A stretch of DNA of 64,000 nucleotides from Paraspadella gotoi (lineage: Eukaryota > Chaetognatha), in NCBI GenBank assembly GCA_051294375.1, contig CM119266.1, forward strand, positions 18,408,087 to 18,472,086, in the 5' to 3' direction. The notes beneath the pieces are model-generated. The model had not been told where the DNA came from. It saw only the letters and a program-made list of their open reading frames with translations, and ran no database searches. Made by a program: the position numbers and the translations under genes. Positions 37,201-47,316 of the stretch are shown here, in pieces. Positions within the stretch are counted from its first letter, which is position 1. Each line of letters opens with the position of its first letter.

Positions 37201-38990
37201 ATGATAAAAAGTGATCAATTTTGGACCGCCTTAATCTATATATATATAATGTCTAATATATAATTTATATCAATATAATCTATATATAATCTATGTCTTT
37301 ATCTAATATATTATAGAGATTAATTAATTATTTGATTATCAATAAATTAAAAAATAATTATTAGCAGAATGAATTTAATTAGGTACGTAACTTAGCTAGT
37401 GGAACAATTATTTCACTTTAGATCACCCTTTCCCCCACTGTCCAACCTTCTGCAGCGAAGTGAAGTCGTTGTAATGCTGCAAAAGCATTTGCCCATCGGT
37501 CAAGGCCTCTCCGCTGAAGTCGTCGATCTCGAATCCCTCGTAAAACCTCAGCCTCTCCAGCAGCTGAGCAAATAGTCGCCCCTCGTCGTCGCGCATCTCG
37601 ACTGCGAGTTTGGAGAGGGCGCAGCGTACAACGGCGTGGGAGGCGTGGAGGATGGCGTTGAAGAAGCGACGCGTCGGGAGAAGCGCTTCCAAATCTGTGA
37701 GGAGTTCGAGGACGCGTTCAACATAGCGGAGCCGATGTCGGTCGAGCTCTCCGGAAGGAAGAGGCTCGTGGACGGTAGAAACGACGGAGAGGAAACGATG
37801 GATGAGAAGTCTGTGTTGGAAGGGAGAGGGGGAAAAAGAGAGGGAGGGGGGGGAGAGTAAGAGAGATGTTAAAATGAGAGGGACAGACGGATTGTCGGAA
37901 TGTAGATAGCAAAGATTAAATTCTTTCATCTCATATGCATATTCTAGCAGAAAATAGTCTCACATCATATTTTCGTTTAAAACCTGAGAAAATCCGCGTC
38001 TTCCCTCCTCCTCTCCGCGTCCTCGTCCGCCTCCCCTACCACCACCGCCATCTTCTTCTCCACCGACGCCCAAATCTTCCTGAGCTTCTTCGACTTTTCG
38101 AGTTCGGCCTCTCGTCGCGCGGGATGGAGACCCGACCAGATCTGGAGAGACACGAGCTTCTGGATCTCGAGTCGAACCATATCCACCTCGACAGAGTTGA
38201 AGCAGTGGATGACGAAGATCACGAGCGCGGTCTGTTCGCGGAAGGTGAAGGAGGAGGAGGCGGGGGCGGCCGCGGAAGTGGCTGCGTCGGGGGCGGAATC
38301 GTGGCCATCGGGGCGGAGCAGCGCCTCACGGACGCGGCGAAAAAAACCTGTACACGCGAGCGAGCGAGTTAAGTCGAGAAATTTAAAAGAAACCAAGTCG
38401 TGCGGCGAATTAAAACTGATCTCAGCTGAAAAAATATATATATATAAAAAAAGAATCTTCAACTTAAACTAGCGACACGACAATTGAAATTAAATTTAAC
38501 ACGCGCGTCTCACCCGGAAATATGTCAGGCCGACTCCTGATAGAAGTCCAGGCCGGGACGCGTTCCCGGAACTTTTCGTTGACAACGACGACGATGGACA
38601 TGAGATGCGCCTTCGACGAAGTTGATGGGTCGAAGTTGGGCCACAAGTAGCACTCGAGGTATTGACTGTGATGGGGAAAGGGTTGCTGTAGTGTTAAGAC
38701 CTATACGAATTTACCGATTCCATCCAATCTCTTCCCCATCAGATATACCTGTACTCCAGCAGCATTATCCTTCTGACGTTGTACAGCGTCCCGTCGATCT
38801 CCTTCCGGTAGATGTCGTCAATGAGTCGAGGTTCGTAAGGTTTTTTCTTGGCGGCGCTGAACGGCGCCCAGTACTCGTTGGCGATACGAGTCAGTCGGTC
38901 AGTCTCGATCTGGTCCACCGTTGGGTTCGCGGCGCCGCGGGTGGTGGTCGAATTGGCGCCGGCGACGCCGCGTGCGGATGCTGTCGGCAT
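28278..38990 (-). CDS. AQR: Aquarius intron-binding RNA helicase (SF1, spliceosome)
   Basis: Aquarius is the spliceosomal SF1 helicase that binds introns upstream of the branch point and acts in the intron-binding complex. About 20 minus-strand exons follow the family from [20 protein letters not shown] (exons 1-2, 38990-38518) through the ARM-like region ([64 protein letters not shown]). Then come [19 protein letters not shown]-like sequence, Walker [10 protein letters not shown] (about 33080), the [13 protein letters not shown] block, [10 protein letters not shown] (DExx box, about 31195) and GDHHQLPPV. The helicase core ends with [30 protein letters not shown] and [19 protein letters not shown]. 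The C-terminus is unusually long and acidic (29600-28278), with eight tandem EDSAEPR heptads, ending in SDSDEDIS-stop (TAG). The start is the first Met of an open exon. Confidence 0.96.
28800..29060 (-). repeat. 21 bp coding minisatellite in the AQR tail
   Basis: On the plus strand TCTTCCCGCGGCTCAGCCGA is repeated about eight times in perfect 21 bp phase (28887-29050). It is flanked by related, more diverged units on both sides (28800-28886, 29050-29130). Read on the minus strand it encodes EDSAEPR heptads. The reading frame is preserved through the array, so it is part of the protein tail. Confidence 0.9.
34857..35266. mobile_element. MITE-like foldback element in an AQR intron
   Basis: The left end ATACAGAAGGC...CCGAGAATCGGTTCCG (34857-34916) is the interrupted inverse of the right end CGGAACCGATTCTCGGTACG...GCCTTCTGTAT (35217-35264). 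The roughly 300 bp interior is non-coding and includes a G/C-rich foldback (GGGCCCCCCTTGGGGGCC, near 35080). It is a non-autonomous DNA transposon of unidentified family. The left duplicate carries the same insertion. Confidence 0.75.
35751..35952. repeat. Short tandem repeats in an AQR intron
   Basis: There are three units of about 24 bp based on AAAGCAAACTTAGATAAAAA (35751-35820), and farther on about four units of TTATAATGCTC (35914-35948). Both arrays are also in the left copy (20208-20280 and 20375-20410). They are simple intronic tandem repeats with no coding role. Confidence 0.8.
36503..37235. mobile_element. Interspersed repeat in an AQR intron, also present in an NDUFA7 intron
   Basis: Blocks such as AAGGCGGAACAAGGTAAAAA at the left, CGAAATATTGAAAAACGAAT in the middle and GGACAAATAAATTTTGTATT at the right recur in the same order and orientation at 46329-46769. 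The AQR copy is longer, with an internal C/T-rich stretch at about 36660-36830 that the other lacks. No reading frame is visible. It is probably a non-autonomous transposon. A third copy, 20951-21660, is simply the duplicate block. Confidence 0.8.
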
Positions 38991-39693
38991 GACAACTCGG
39001 AAATATTTTTTCGATTTTAGTTAACAGAATTAAACGCTGCTTTGTTTTTGCAGTTTTTAAACCCTACATTTTTTTCAAGAAGGGGAAAAATGAGCAACGA
39101 GGAAAATTTAATTAAATAAGGGATGAAAACAAAACGACGATTTTCGGAATCAAAATCTAAATGTTAAAAAAACAAAAAAAACAAAACATAAGTGCCGATA
39201 CTATTAATATTACTATCAAGTATCTAATAAAACTGACAAAACTTTTTTTTCTCTTCCACACTTAAAAAAAATTAACTGAAAATATAAAAAAAAATTATAG
39301 AGCTATTAATTTAAAATAGTTAAACCAAAACTCCCCTTCCGTTAAACCAATTTTTAAATAGTTTCCCATCGCAACGAAATGATAAAACCGTTCCCCATAT
39401 TTTTTTCGTGGAGAAAAAGCAGTAGTAGTCTGGGGACGAAGAAAGACAAAAGAACAAAAGAGAAAATAAATGATTTCATCATATGAAGAAAAACAAATGT
39501 AGAAGCACCGAAAAAAAGACTATGAAAACCAAAAACGGCGCTTGAGAGCGAAAACAACAGAAGGGGAACAGAGAGAAGAAAGACCCTTCATCATTGTCTC
39601 GATTCCAGGACTCATTGACTCTCTGATCGAAACCTGGACGAGATTCGCAACCTAAATATAAAGAACATCCGGAGATGAGTTTCAACGAAGACT
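38991..39693. other. Intergenic region between AQR and the zinc-finger gene
   Basis: The region is AT-rich with long A/T homopolymers and no supportable exon. It contains the AQR 5' flank and probably the 3' untranslated region of the neighbouring minus-strand zinc-finger gene (roughly 39360-39690, where composition is more balanced). Confidence 0.5.
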
Positions 39694-41659
39694 TCACTTG
39701 TCGAAGAGTTGATAGCCGCCGAAGCTGTTGCTTCCGCTGATGCCGGTGGAGTAGACAGCGCTGGAGGATGTGGAAACCTTAAAAAGGGATACGTCCGACT
39801 GTAAATCTATCTTTAAACGGTCTGTCAGAATGTCTGTCGCCGAGACTAACCCGCGGGACGGCGGAGTAAGGATAACGATCCCTCTCAGTCGGTTTCGAGC
39901 TAGAGTTGTACGACGATGACGACGAACAAGATGTATAGGAGGAATTGGAGTGATGTGGGGCGGATTGCCTTTTCCCCGTCTCACGGTGATAACTCTTGAA
40001 ATAAGGGTGGAATCTGTTGGGCTTCTTCTCCGAGTCGGGCTTAGGTGGGGTCACGGCCGGGCCAGGGGGCGGGGCCGGAAGTCCCGCCTTCTTAGCGTGC
40101 ATCTTTCCCTTAAGGTGGGCATCCAAATGTGAAGGGCTGTTGCCAACGAACTGTGAATGAGAAGATGTAAAGCATTTTCGCAATGACTCGTCCAATTCAA
40201 TCCTAAAGATCTGCAGAGATCATGAGCTTTCCTGGCGAACCTGACAAACGGCGCAAGAAAATCGCGAATTGGTCACGTTGATCGCTGGGGCCTTCAGCTT
40301 CTTGGCGTGCCTCTTGCCGGCCTGTAATAAGAAATGAACATGGCAAAACGGTTAAGTCATTATGATATATACAACATCGATGACTCTCGATCACCATATG
40401 AGCGATGTACGGAATTTCATTATTAAATTCAACGTCGCAAATTTCGCATTTAAAAATGTTGGCCGGCGTCGAGTTTCCGCCGCCGCTTTTCTTCTTCTTT
40501 TTCGACGGGTCTGTTCCAGGAAGTGGACCTGCAGGAGAGGCATCTGGTGAGAGTTTATTAGTTGGATGACTCATCGCACTTTATACGCACCTAGAGGCAC
40601 GTGAGGCAGGTACATGTCGGCGTCGACTCGCGACATCTTCGACTTGTGTTTCCTCCCGACGAGATGCATGTTCAGAATGTCCTCAGAGTTCATCCCAGTC
40701 TGGCATATGTTGCACCAGTACAGGCCCTAGGAGAAAACCAAGGACGACATGGAAGAAGTCGGCATTGTCGGCGAGGCAGTTTTCGGCATGGCGGATTTGG
40801 GGCGTGGCAATGTCGGGAAAACGGTTGTATGGCGTGGCAGATGTCGGCATGGCGGCGGAGGTATTTGCGGAAAAGAGGCGCGCGCAAAAATTGAAAATGA
40901 ACAATCGGGAAAAACCTCGAGGAGGGATTTTCACTTTTTTAGATCAAAACCTCGTGTGAAAGTTTCGACCTAAAAATTGTCAAAAGTCATTTTCAATTTA
41001 CTTTCTCCCTTTCCATTGGTCTAAGAAAACGGGACGGAAAGCGGGTGGGGGAAAATATGAGAGTGAGATTCTTTGATGAGTTAAGGAGATCAAATAAAAT
41101 TCCATAATTGATTATGACTTTTAAGACTTAAAAATTCCTTTAATAGTATGTATCCGAAAAATATACAAAATAATCATTTTACATAAAAGCACGCCTATTT
41201 AACATTATTTATAATTTAATAGATTTAGTTATTTTCTCTATCAGCTTCTTTTCTTTTTTTTCTTTTCGCCCCCTTTTCTCATTGGTTAAGAAATCTCCAT
41301 TTTAAAATAAAGAATTTCCAGTCGAGTTCAAATATCGTCATTAAGAAAACCAAGCAACACGCTCGTGCGTGGAACGCTTGGGGTTGCAATGGTTTTAGGG
41401 ATTTTCATAAATTTATTATTGTTGCAAAACAGTCAATAAATCTGCGGGACTTCCTCACCAGATAGAACGTCGTTGTCGGCTGCTTCCCAATGACCTCCGC
41501 CGTAGGCAGGCTGCAGGCGGCCGCGGCTTCGGACACCGCCGCCTCAACCTTCGAGGCCGACACCGTAGGACGGCTGCTGGCTGCGGCGACTGCAACGGAA
41601 TCTGGCGATGCCACTTCCACATTCACGGCCGATAAAGTCGGCTTGCCGGATGACGCCAT
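39694..41659 (-). CDS. U1-like (zf-met) C2H2 zinc-finger protein, three fingers
   Basis: Minus-strand exons join in frame. Exon 1 is MASSGKPTLSAVNVEV...TTFYL (41659-41464), Ala/Ser/Val-rich. Then come finger 1, WCNICQTGMNSEDILNMHLV-GRKHKSK (40725-40595), and finger 2, CEICDVEFNNEIPYIAHM joined to AGKRHAKK (about 40535-40400 and 40325). Finger 3 is FSCAVCQ joined to FVGNSPSHLDAHLKGKMHAK (about 40250 and 40155). A Pro/Ser/Tyr-rich tail ends GGYQLFDK-stop (TGA at 39694). The Cx2C...Hx3-5H spacing with GK/RxH between His residues is typical of U1-type fingers (ZNF385/ZNF346/ZMAT-like), which often bind double-stranded RNA or splicing partners. I cannot assign an exact ortholog. Confidence 0.82.
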
Positions 41660-41859
41660 TTTCCGGAAAAGGGGCTCGACTATTTTATCGGCGAAGGTAA
41701 GAATTAAAGTCCCAACTCTTCACTCGTGAATTCACTGCGAAAATGCGCGGAATAAATTAATTATAAAGGGCCTCTAAAAACAGAGCAAACAAATTAAACC
41801 AAAAAAAATAACTATGACAATACGTATCGCATTAGCTTTTCACTTCCTCCCTCGCCAGT

Positions 41860-42302
41860 CAATTTCTCGCCCTTCCCGATCCAAAGATCTTTTCGAAATC
41901 TTGTAGATTCCTTATCTCCTCAGGATTTCCGGTTCCAAAAACGCATCCCGCAGCGCCGATCGCTCGCGGCGCCGGGCGAGGATCTTCGCGGCGCCAGTCG
42001 GGTTTGTTCTCCACGAAGCCTTCGCGGCGCCAAGCGAGATAGCGCTCGTCTCGACGCCGACTGGCCACGCAGCGGGGAAAGAGGGTCGTCGAGGCGGAGA
42101 GCGTCATCCCGCGGCGTTGGAAGTCGGCGAGGACAACATCGACGACGCGGCCAGGGAATTCAACGTTGTTTAAGGCGTAAAGAAGCTGATATGGAGAGAA
42201 ACGGAGACGTTGTGATGAATTATGAGGGAAGTTAAAAGGTAGAGGCAAAGAGCACAATTACAGCATTTCTCCTCAAGTGACAATCTCGGTCAAAATCAAA
42301 GT

Positions 42303-42365
<63 letters not shown>

Positions 42366-45326
42366 TAATCATCACTTGCTCCTTAGTCAATCGTCGACCC
42401 GAGTCCCAATCCGAATGAGTCATGTAGACGTTCTTGAAAAAGGTCTCGCCCTTGAAGACAGACTGGAAGTTCTGGACGACGCCAGCGGAGACGAAGGGAT
42501 CGACGACAAAGTCGGCGCTGTTAGGACACGCCCACCTGGCGACGAGGTCATCGAGGCAAGCGTAACAGGCGCCGTCGAGGCGGCCGAATGAATTCTCGAG
42601 GCGTTTGAGGTCGGTGGCGACGGAAGCGTTGATGAGGACGACGTTGGGGTGAAGGAGGAGATGGTGGAAGGTGGCGGGAAGGACGGGGGATCCTAGGTGA
42701 AAAACAGGATTAGTAAAATTGTTAGAGGGTGAATGTTGTGGGCGATGCCGGCGGGCGAGAGAGATCGCACAAAAAAGACCGGGGAGGCCAACCGAGATTA
42801 GAACACACTCACACGTACTTTCTTATTAAATATGAAACACGATGCTCATAAGGGTGTAAAAGGGAATACAATGATATTAATCAATAAGCAAACAATATGC
42901 ATCGGTAATCAGTGAGTCTTTAGATGATCTTCTTCAGAGAATTGTCTCCGTAAAAATAAATACAACTAAAATTAATGGACCAAATAACGAAGAGGATTAG
43001 CAAGTGACCAATAAATGATACTAATGATAATTAAAACCAACCTAGATTTTCGTCAAGGATCATGCGCCGCAAGTTGACCACAGCGGCGTCGTTCTTGGCG
43101 CCGCCTGTCGTTCGCATTCCGACGACGGAGACGCCGCAGGATTCTCCGTTGGGAAGAAAAGCGGCGCCATCGAGGCGGCGTCGTGCCGACTCCCAGTGGT
43201 TAGAGATTCCCTGAGACATTTTCAACAATAAACGGCAAACCAATAACAATCTACAATAGAGTGATGTGAAAATAAATTTTAATTGTGGCGAATCCTAAAT
43301 TCGCCTCCCGTATAGCTTGGTGAAACTCAGCTCGTCCCATTGGCTTGGACAGCTAAGTACTCGTTCACCAACCTTGAATTTCGGGTTCAATCCTCTCGCG
43401 GTCACGCTGGTTAAAGTTAATTTAATTTAAATTGTAGGATCGAACCAAGAACTTATACAGTCCGAGTGATTCGATTATCGTCTGGGACCAACCAGGGTCA
43501 CAAAAGAATCATTTTTCGAATGTATATAATTATATTATAAACTTAACAATTACAATAAAAAGGGTCACCAACGAGATTCGATCCCGTAACTTTATAGCCA
43601 CGTTCTAAGCCAACTCATGCTCTCTCTCCCGCTATGGTAACAGTCTTGTCAGACACCTCTCAGGCTTGAGGAACCTGAGTGATGTCTTGGCCCGGGGATC
43701 CTGTGGCGGTATATTCCCACTGCCTCACTTCCACCATCGTTCAGCCAATACCATTGGCTCAGAGGGGGAACGCACCATCCCAGGTGTTGCGTTCCATCCA
43801 CAGTCCTTAGACTTCCCCCGTGTTGGCAAAGCGAGACCGTCCTATGGTAACCACGCCAGTTACTGGAGGCGTCAATGAGGATCGGAAGCCCCCAAACCGA
43901 ACAGTGAGATGCCCATCCATGGGCATCACAGGCAACCCGGCTGTTGCCCTAGTAGCATATTATACTATTTATGTAATAAGACAAAAGAACAACAACCACT
44001 AGATAACACTAGTGATTATTGTTATGGATTCTATTTGTAGAATCTCTCCACTTTTAATTTTTTTGCTCTCTTACAAAGGACATTTTTCATTGTTGATGTT
44101 TATTTATATTCTTTATATTTAATGTTAATGTTTATAATATAATTTTATACATTCGAAAAATAATTCTTTTGCGACCCTGGTTGGTCCCAGACGATGACCG
44201 GATCTTGTTTCGAACCTACAAAATTTAGCATATAGAACATAAAATTAAAAACCAATAAAAATACTTAGGTAAATGCATTTTTTAATCTTATACATTAGTG
44301 GGCACCAGTGAGCTATATTTATATATAGTATTAGTAATAAGTATATAATAGGCTAAAACTTTAAATGCAAATTTTTAAATTTTAAGTATGGATTTGGATT
44401 CCTTGCAAAAAGTTGATATAAGAAAGTATAATTCTTTTTTGAAAATTCTTGTCAAAAAAATAAAAAAAATATATTTAAACTATATATAACTATAGTATAG
44501 AAAAATATAATTTTTTTAATTTTAACCTACTAAATGACATAATTTTTGAAAAAGATTTAGATTTTCTTCTATCAACTTTTTATGAGGAATCTGAATCTGT
44601 TCTAATAGGGGTACAAGGGTAGTACTATATACAAAATAAGCTGACTGGGCTACAATATACGCAAAAGAAAAATAACTACAGATTTGTATTTACTAATATG
44701 ATAGTTTTTGATATAAATTTAATGAATATAAATAATAATAAATAAATATAAATTTTGATTCCAAACTTTCACTTCACCCTAATCCACAACCACCACAGCG
44801 CACCCACCAACAACCAATCCTAAACCCACACCTGCGTGTCCACTATCAACGGCAAAGTCCGTTCGTCCGCCTTTTGCGTTAACCGACAAAGAAAATTCTC
44901 TAATTCTGTGAACGTCTCCAAATAAAGACTCCAAGGGTCCACGATGCCGGACTCGTAGTCGGCGGCAACCCAGCGCCGCCCACTTTGCAACGGCGCCAAG
45001 CGACGCCGCGCTTTCTCGGCGCGACGACGAGCCCAGGAAGGGAGCGCGGCGAATGCGGGGTCGACTAGAGAAGACGCGACATTATCCTGGTGGCCCCTAA
45101 ACGAGTGACTCAAGTCGGCAACATCCTCGATGGACTCGCGGGGGTCGTTGTCATTCGTTTGCCTTAAAGTTTTTAGTTTATCATTGAAAGAACTGTTTCG
45201 AACGAGTTGATCACATTCGGCGAAATCAGGTCGACGAGGAGCGACGAGAAATTTGACGAATCGGGAATCGAAGTTCGATGGGAAAAACCGCGTAAAATGA
45301 TTGAAGGATTTTCGAAGGGAAATCAT
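41860..45326 (-). CDS. Divergent DEDD (RNase D-like) 3'-5' exonuclease-domain protein, possibly inactive
   Basis: Four minus-strand exons splice in frame at GT..AG sites: 45326-44832, 43210-43042, about 42693-42383 and 42190-41860 (TGA). The N-terminus MISLRKSFNHFTRFFPSNFD is basic and could target mitochondria. Downstream, TLPLIVDTQ is placed like exonuclease motif I (DxE), VLINASVATDLKRL like motif II, and SDWDSGRRLTKEQLLYALNN like the RNase D motif III block (S-x-W, LTxEQ, YxxxD). Two catalytic positions are changed: the Glu of DxE is Gln, and the Asp after YALN is Asn. Family assignment rests on this pattern alone, and an unrelated protein remains possible. A roughly 0.8 kb foldback and SINE-like sequences fill the first intron. 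Confidence 0.5.
42305..42361. repeat. (CT)n microsatellite
   Basis: This is a near-perfect CT dinucleotide tract of about 57 bp in the last intron of the exonuclease-like gene. Similar tracts at 1855-1883, 45797-45848 and (GA)n at 58117-58167 all lie in introns near splice acceptors on the minus or plus strand. Confidence 0.95.
43300..43440 (+). repeat. tRNA-like SINE fragment
   Basis: TTCGCCTCCCGTATAGCTTG, followed about 80 bp later by GGGTTCAATCC, resembles the A-box and B-box arrangement of a tRNA-derived SINE with a long variable arm. The first 20 bp recur at 58206-58226 in a TMEM94 intron. I could not fold it as a functional tRNA. Confidence 0.45.
43560..43637 (-). repeat. tRNA-like head of the SINE-like repeat
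   Basis: On the minus strand AGCGGGAGAGAGAGCATGAG is followed by TTGGCTTAGAACGTGG (A-box-like) and ACGGGATCGAATCTCG (B-box-like) within about 75 bp, the size and spacing of a tRNA. The stems are imperfect, so a SINE head or tRNA relic is more likely than a working tRNA gene. Confidence 0.45.
43595..43958 (+). repeat. Interspersed SINE-like repeat, copy B
   Basis: It shares with copies at 52543-53094 the blocks TTGTCAGACACCTCTCAGGC, GAACCTGAGTGATG, CCATTGGCTCAGAGGGGGAA and TTGGCAAAGCGAGA, and with the inverse copy at 2545-2803 the end CAGGCAACCCGGCTGTTGCC. It sits inside the foldback at 43430-44222. Confidence 0.85.
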
Positions 45327-45680
45327 TCCCTGGCGTAGTGGGGGGTGGGCGCGATAATAAAAGGTTCCACAAACAAAAACGTAAATCTGTAACCGTTACG
45401 AGAAACTTTTAACGACTGACGAAGCAACGACGCCGACAAACATTATTGGCTCAAAAAAAAAAAAAAAAAACCCAAAATTAAAGAGTAGCGTTTAACGTCG
45501 TCATATATCTCGTTAAAAAACGAATGTATGGTACCGAGTTATGGGTCTGCGACGAAAAAAAAACAAGTGTATCTCGATTCCCGAGTTTTTGTTTTAGAAT
45601 AAATAAATAGATGTTCGTCTTCACTTAAAGAGAAAAAAGTCCAAACTTTTAAAGATCAGCTACTCTATCCTCCAGAGGAA
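45327..45680. other. Intergenic region between the exonuclease-like gene and NDUFA7
   Basis: A short spacer on the minus-strand array includes a poly-A run of about 18 (45451-45468). It presumably holds the promoter of the exonuclease-like gene and the 3' end of NDUFA7. No exon is visible. Confidence 0.5.
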
Positions 45681-45796
45681 TCACGGACCCGTTCTCGGAA
45701 TCTCCGATTTCGTTCCGGGTTTGTTGAACTTTCTGCTGTTGTTGTAGTCTTCCCAAATTTCATCTCTGTCATGGAGAAGAACACGTTAGCATATTA

Positions 45797-45851
<55 letters not shown>

Positions 45852-46910
45852 TGTCTCCCACAACGAGGTATCCCTCCGCATCCCAAACGATCGGCGGATC
45901 ATAAACTGGACCCGGAGTCGGAGGCTTCGAAAATCGCTGAGCTGCTACCACTACAGGCCCGGCTCTATAAAAGGGAAGTATTTGGTGTGGTTCTTAGACG
46001 CTTTGTTATATTTAGTAAAAGCTTTTAGAGTTAATTTACTATACTTCTAAATCTAGCAAAGGCAAAACAGACGTATGATCGTTAAAGAATTTCCCCTTAA
46101 TCCATTTTCCATTTCTAACCCAGAGCTAAGGAGACGCTGGGACTGATTGGTCATGACTAATGGCGGTCCCTTCTCACGACGCCCGTCCCTGCCGCAGTAG
46201 TAATTGTCAGCGAGGACATGAGAGGGTCCGCCGGGGAGGTTGGGCATCGGCCGGTCTGGCGTAGTCAACTCGTTCTTGTATCTGAACACCAGAGGCAAAG
46301 ATGGGGGGGTTAAAGACGCTTGAGCGATAAGGCGGAACAAGGTAAAAATTAAGAGTGCTGTAAGATAAATAACGTTAGGACAACGAAATTTAAAAAAAAT
46401 TTATATATTTTATGTATAGTTAATAACAGAAGCAATTAAAGTTTATCGTATTACTATATATGATAAAAAAAAGTTTTCAATTCAGAATTTTTAAAAACGG
46501 ATTCTGGTAAAGCAAAAAAAAAATTAAGGTAAAATGATGATGATGATTTTTAAGGGTTTTTCCCTTATTTGACCCATTTATCATCGAAATATTGAAAAAC
46601 GAATTATACTTTGTGTTGACAACTTTTTATGGGCTAATTTCTTCATTGCTTATGCATTGATAAATATTTAAATGTTTCAATGTTATACTGTGCTTCACAT
46701 AAGTATATGATGGACAAATAAATTTTGTATTACAGAACTCCTTATGATAAAAAGTGATCAATTTTGTCCAACCTTACTGAGCGCTCGACCAATTTGCCTC
46801 AAGTTGCTAGCGTACCTGTTGTGCTCGACGCTCTTCCGCCAGTTCAACAAGTCTCTGAGCCTCTGCATAAACGGGGTGAGGCATCGCCGCCCGGAGTAAG
46901 TGTACGACAT
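45681..46910 (-). CDS. NDUFA7: NADH dehydrogenase (ubiquinone) 1 alpha subcomplex subunit 7
   Basis: NDUFA7 is an accessory subunit (B14.5a) of mitochondrial complex I. Exon 1 (46910-46817) encodes MSYTYSGRRCLTPFMQRLRD-LLNWRKSVEHN. Exon 2 (about 46282-46095) begins RYKNELTTPDRPMPNLPGG and continues PSHVLADNYYCGRDGRREK-GPP, the family's conserved core (PSHxLxxNYYxxRDGRRExxPP). Exon 3 (45960-45850) encodes QRFSKPPTPGPVYDPPIVWD, and exon 4 (45758-45681) ends SEIPRTGP-stop (TGA). The total is about 140 residues, slightly longer than vertebrate NDUFA7. Intron 1 carries an interspersed repeat shared with AQR, and intron 3 a (CT)n tract next to the donor. Confidence 0.92.
46329..46769. mobile_element. 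Interspersed repeat in NDUFA7 intron 1 (second family copy)
   Basis: It matches the AQR intron repeat (36503-37235) from AAGGCGGAACAAGGTAAAAA to CTTATGATAAAAAGTGATCA. It is shorter and diverged, with several internal deletions. It has no coding capacity. Confidence 0.82.
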
Positions 46911-47316
46911 CGCGGAAAAGCGGAAGTAAGTGACGTCAAAAAGATATTAATGAGTCACATCATATTTTTTTTTCGTTTCTAAAACACCGAAAAATTTGTG
47001 ACTTGTGTTAACAGCATAATCGTATGTAAAATCGCGGTAAAAAAAATCGCTGCCTTTTGAAGCGCCCTTTTTTTTCTTGCGAGAATACACAAAAAAGCGA
47101 GAACAGGAGATAACATTAACTACATATTCATAGCTAAAAACGCTAACATAACGAAGCTCTTATATAACAAAACTGTTGGGGTGGTTTTATGAAGAATCAT
47201 ATTCAAAAGGTATCACAAAATAATGATTATAAATCATAAGTCTTTTAAAGTCCGTTGACGAGAATTACGCTCCAACAAAACGACTGAGATCTTTAAAATT
47301 TTATCTAATCTCGAAT
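46911..47316. other. Spacer between NDUFA7 start and TMEM94 stop
   Basis: About 400 bp of mixed composition contains no supportable exon. It should include the NDUFA7 promoter and the TMEM94 3' untranslated region. CGGAAGTAAGTGACGTCA (near 46920-46937), just upstream of the NDUFA7 ATG, contains ETS-like CGGAAGT and CRE-like TGACGTCA motifs, both common in nuclear genes for mitochondrial proteins. This is a motif resemblance only. Confidence 0.4.

Larger units (their letters stand above)
23867..38373. repeat. Duplicated block, right copy (mostly intact)
   Basis: This copy aligns with 8400-22796. The AQR reading frames are open throughout, and those of ASAH1 are open except in one exon. At its right end the sequence continues naturally into AQR exons 2 and 1, so this is the copy in its native context. 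At least one private indel exists here too (near 26113, in ASAH1). Confidence 0.95.
43430..44222. mobile_element. Foldback (MITE-like) element with inverted repeats of about 65 bp or more
   Basis: The left end at 43477-43542 (ATCGTCTGGGACCAACCAGG and onward) is matched by its inverse at 44130-44195 with only a few mismatches. The similarity extends outward less perfectly to about 43430 and 44222. The interior contains a tRNA-like segment and SINE-like copy B, so it looks like a nested insertion. The whole lies in the first intron of the exonuclease-like gene. Confidence 0.8.

Noticed and set aside
39779-39852. Open frame ending RFTVGRIPF as the zinc-finger protein C-terminus
   Set aside because: A GT..AG intron here restores the frame to STSSSAVYSTGISGSN and the GGYQLFDK end, which reads better as coding sequence.
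42277-42591. Open frames made of Arg-Glu or Ser-Leu repeats over (CT)n tracts
   Set aside because: Microsatellites keep two or more frames open by chance; here the tract is clearly intronic.
43285-43640. Functional tRNA genes
   Set aside because: A-box and B-box-like sequences are present, but acceptor and anticodon stems do not fold cleanly, and parts recur in repeat copies. A SINE head is more likely.
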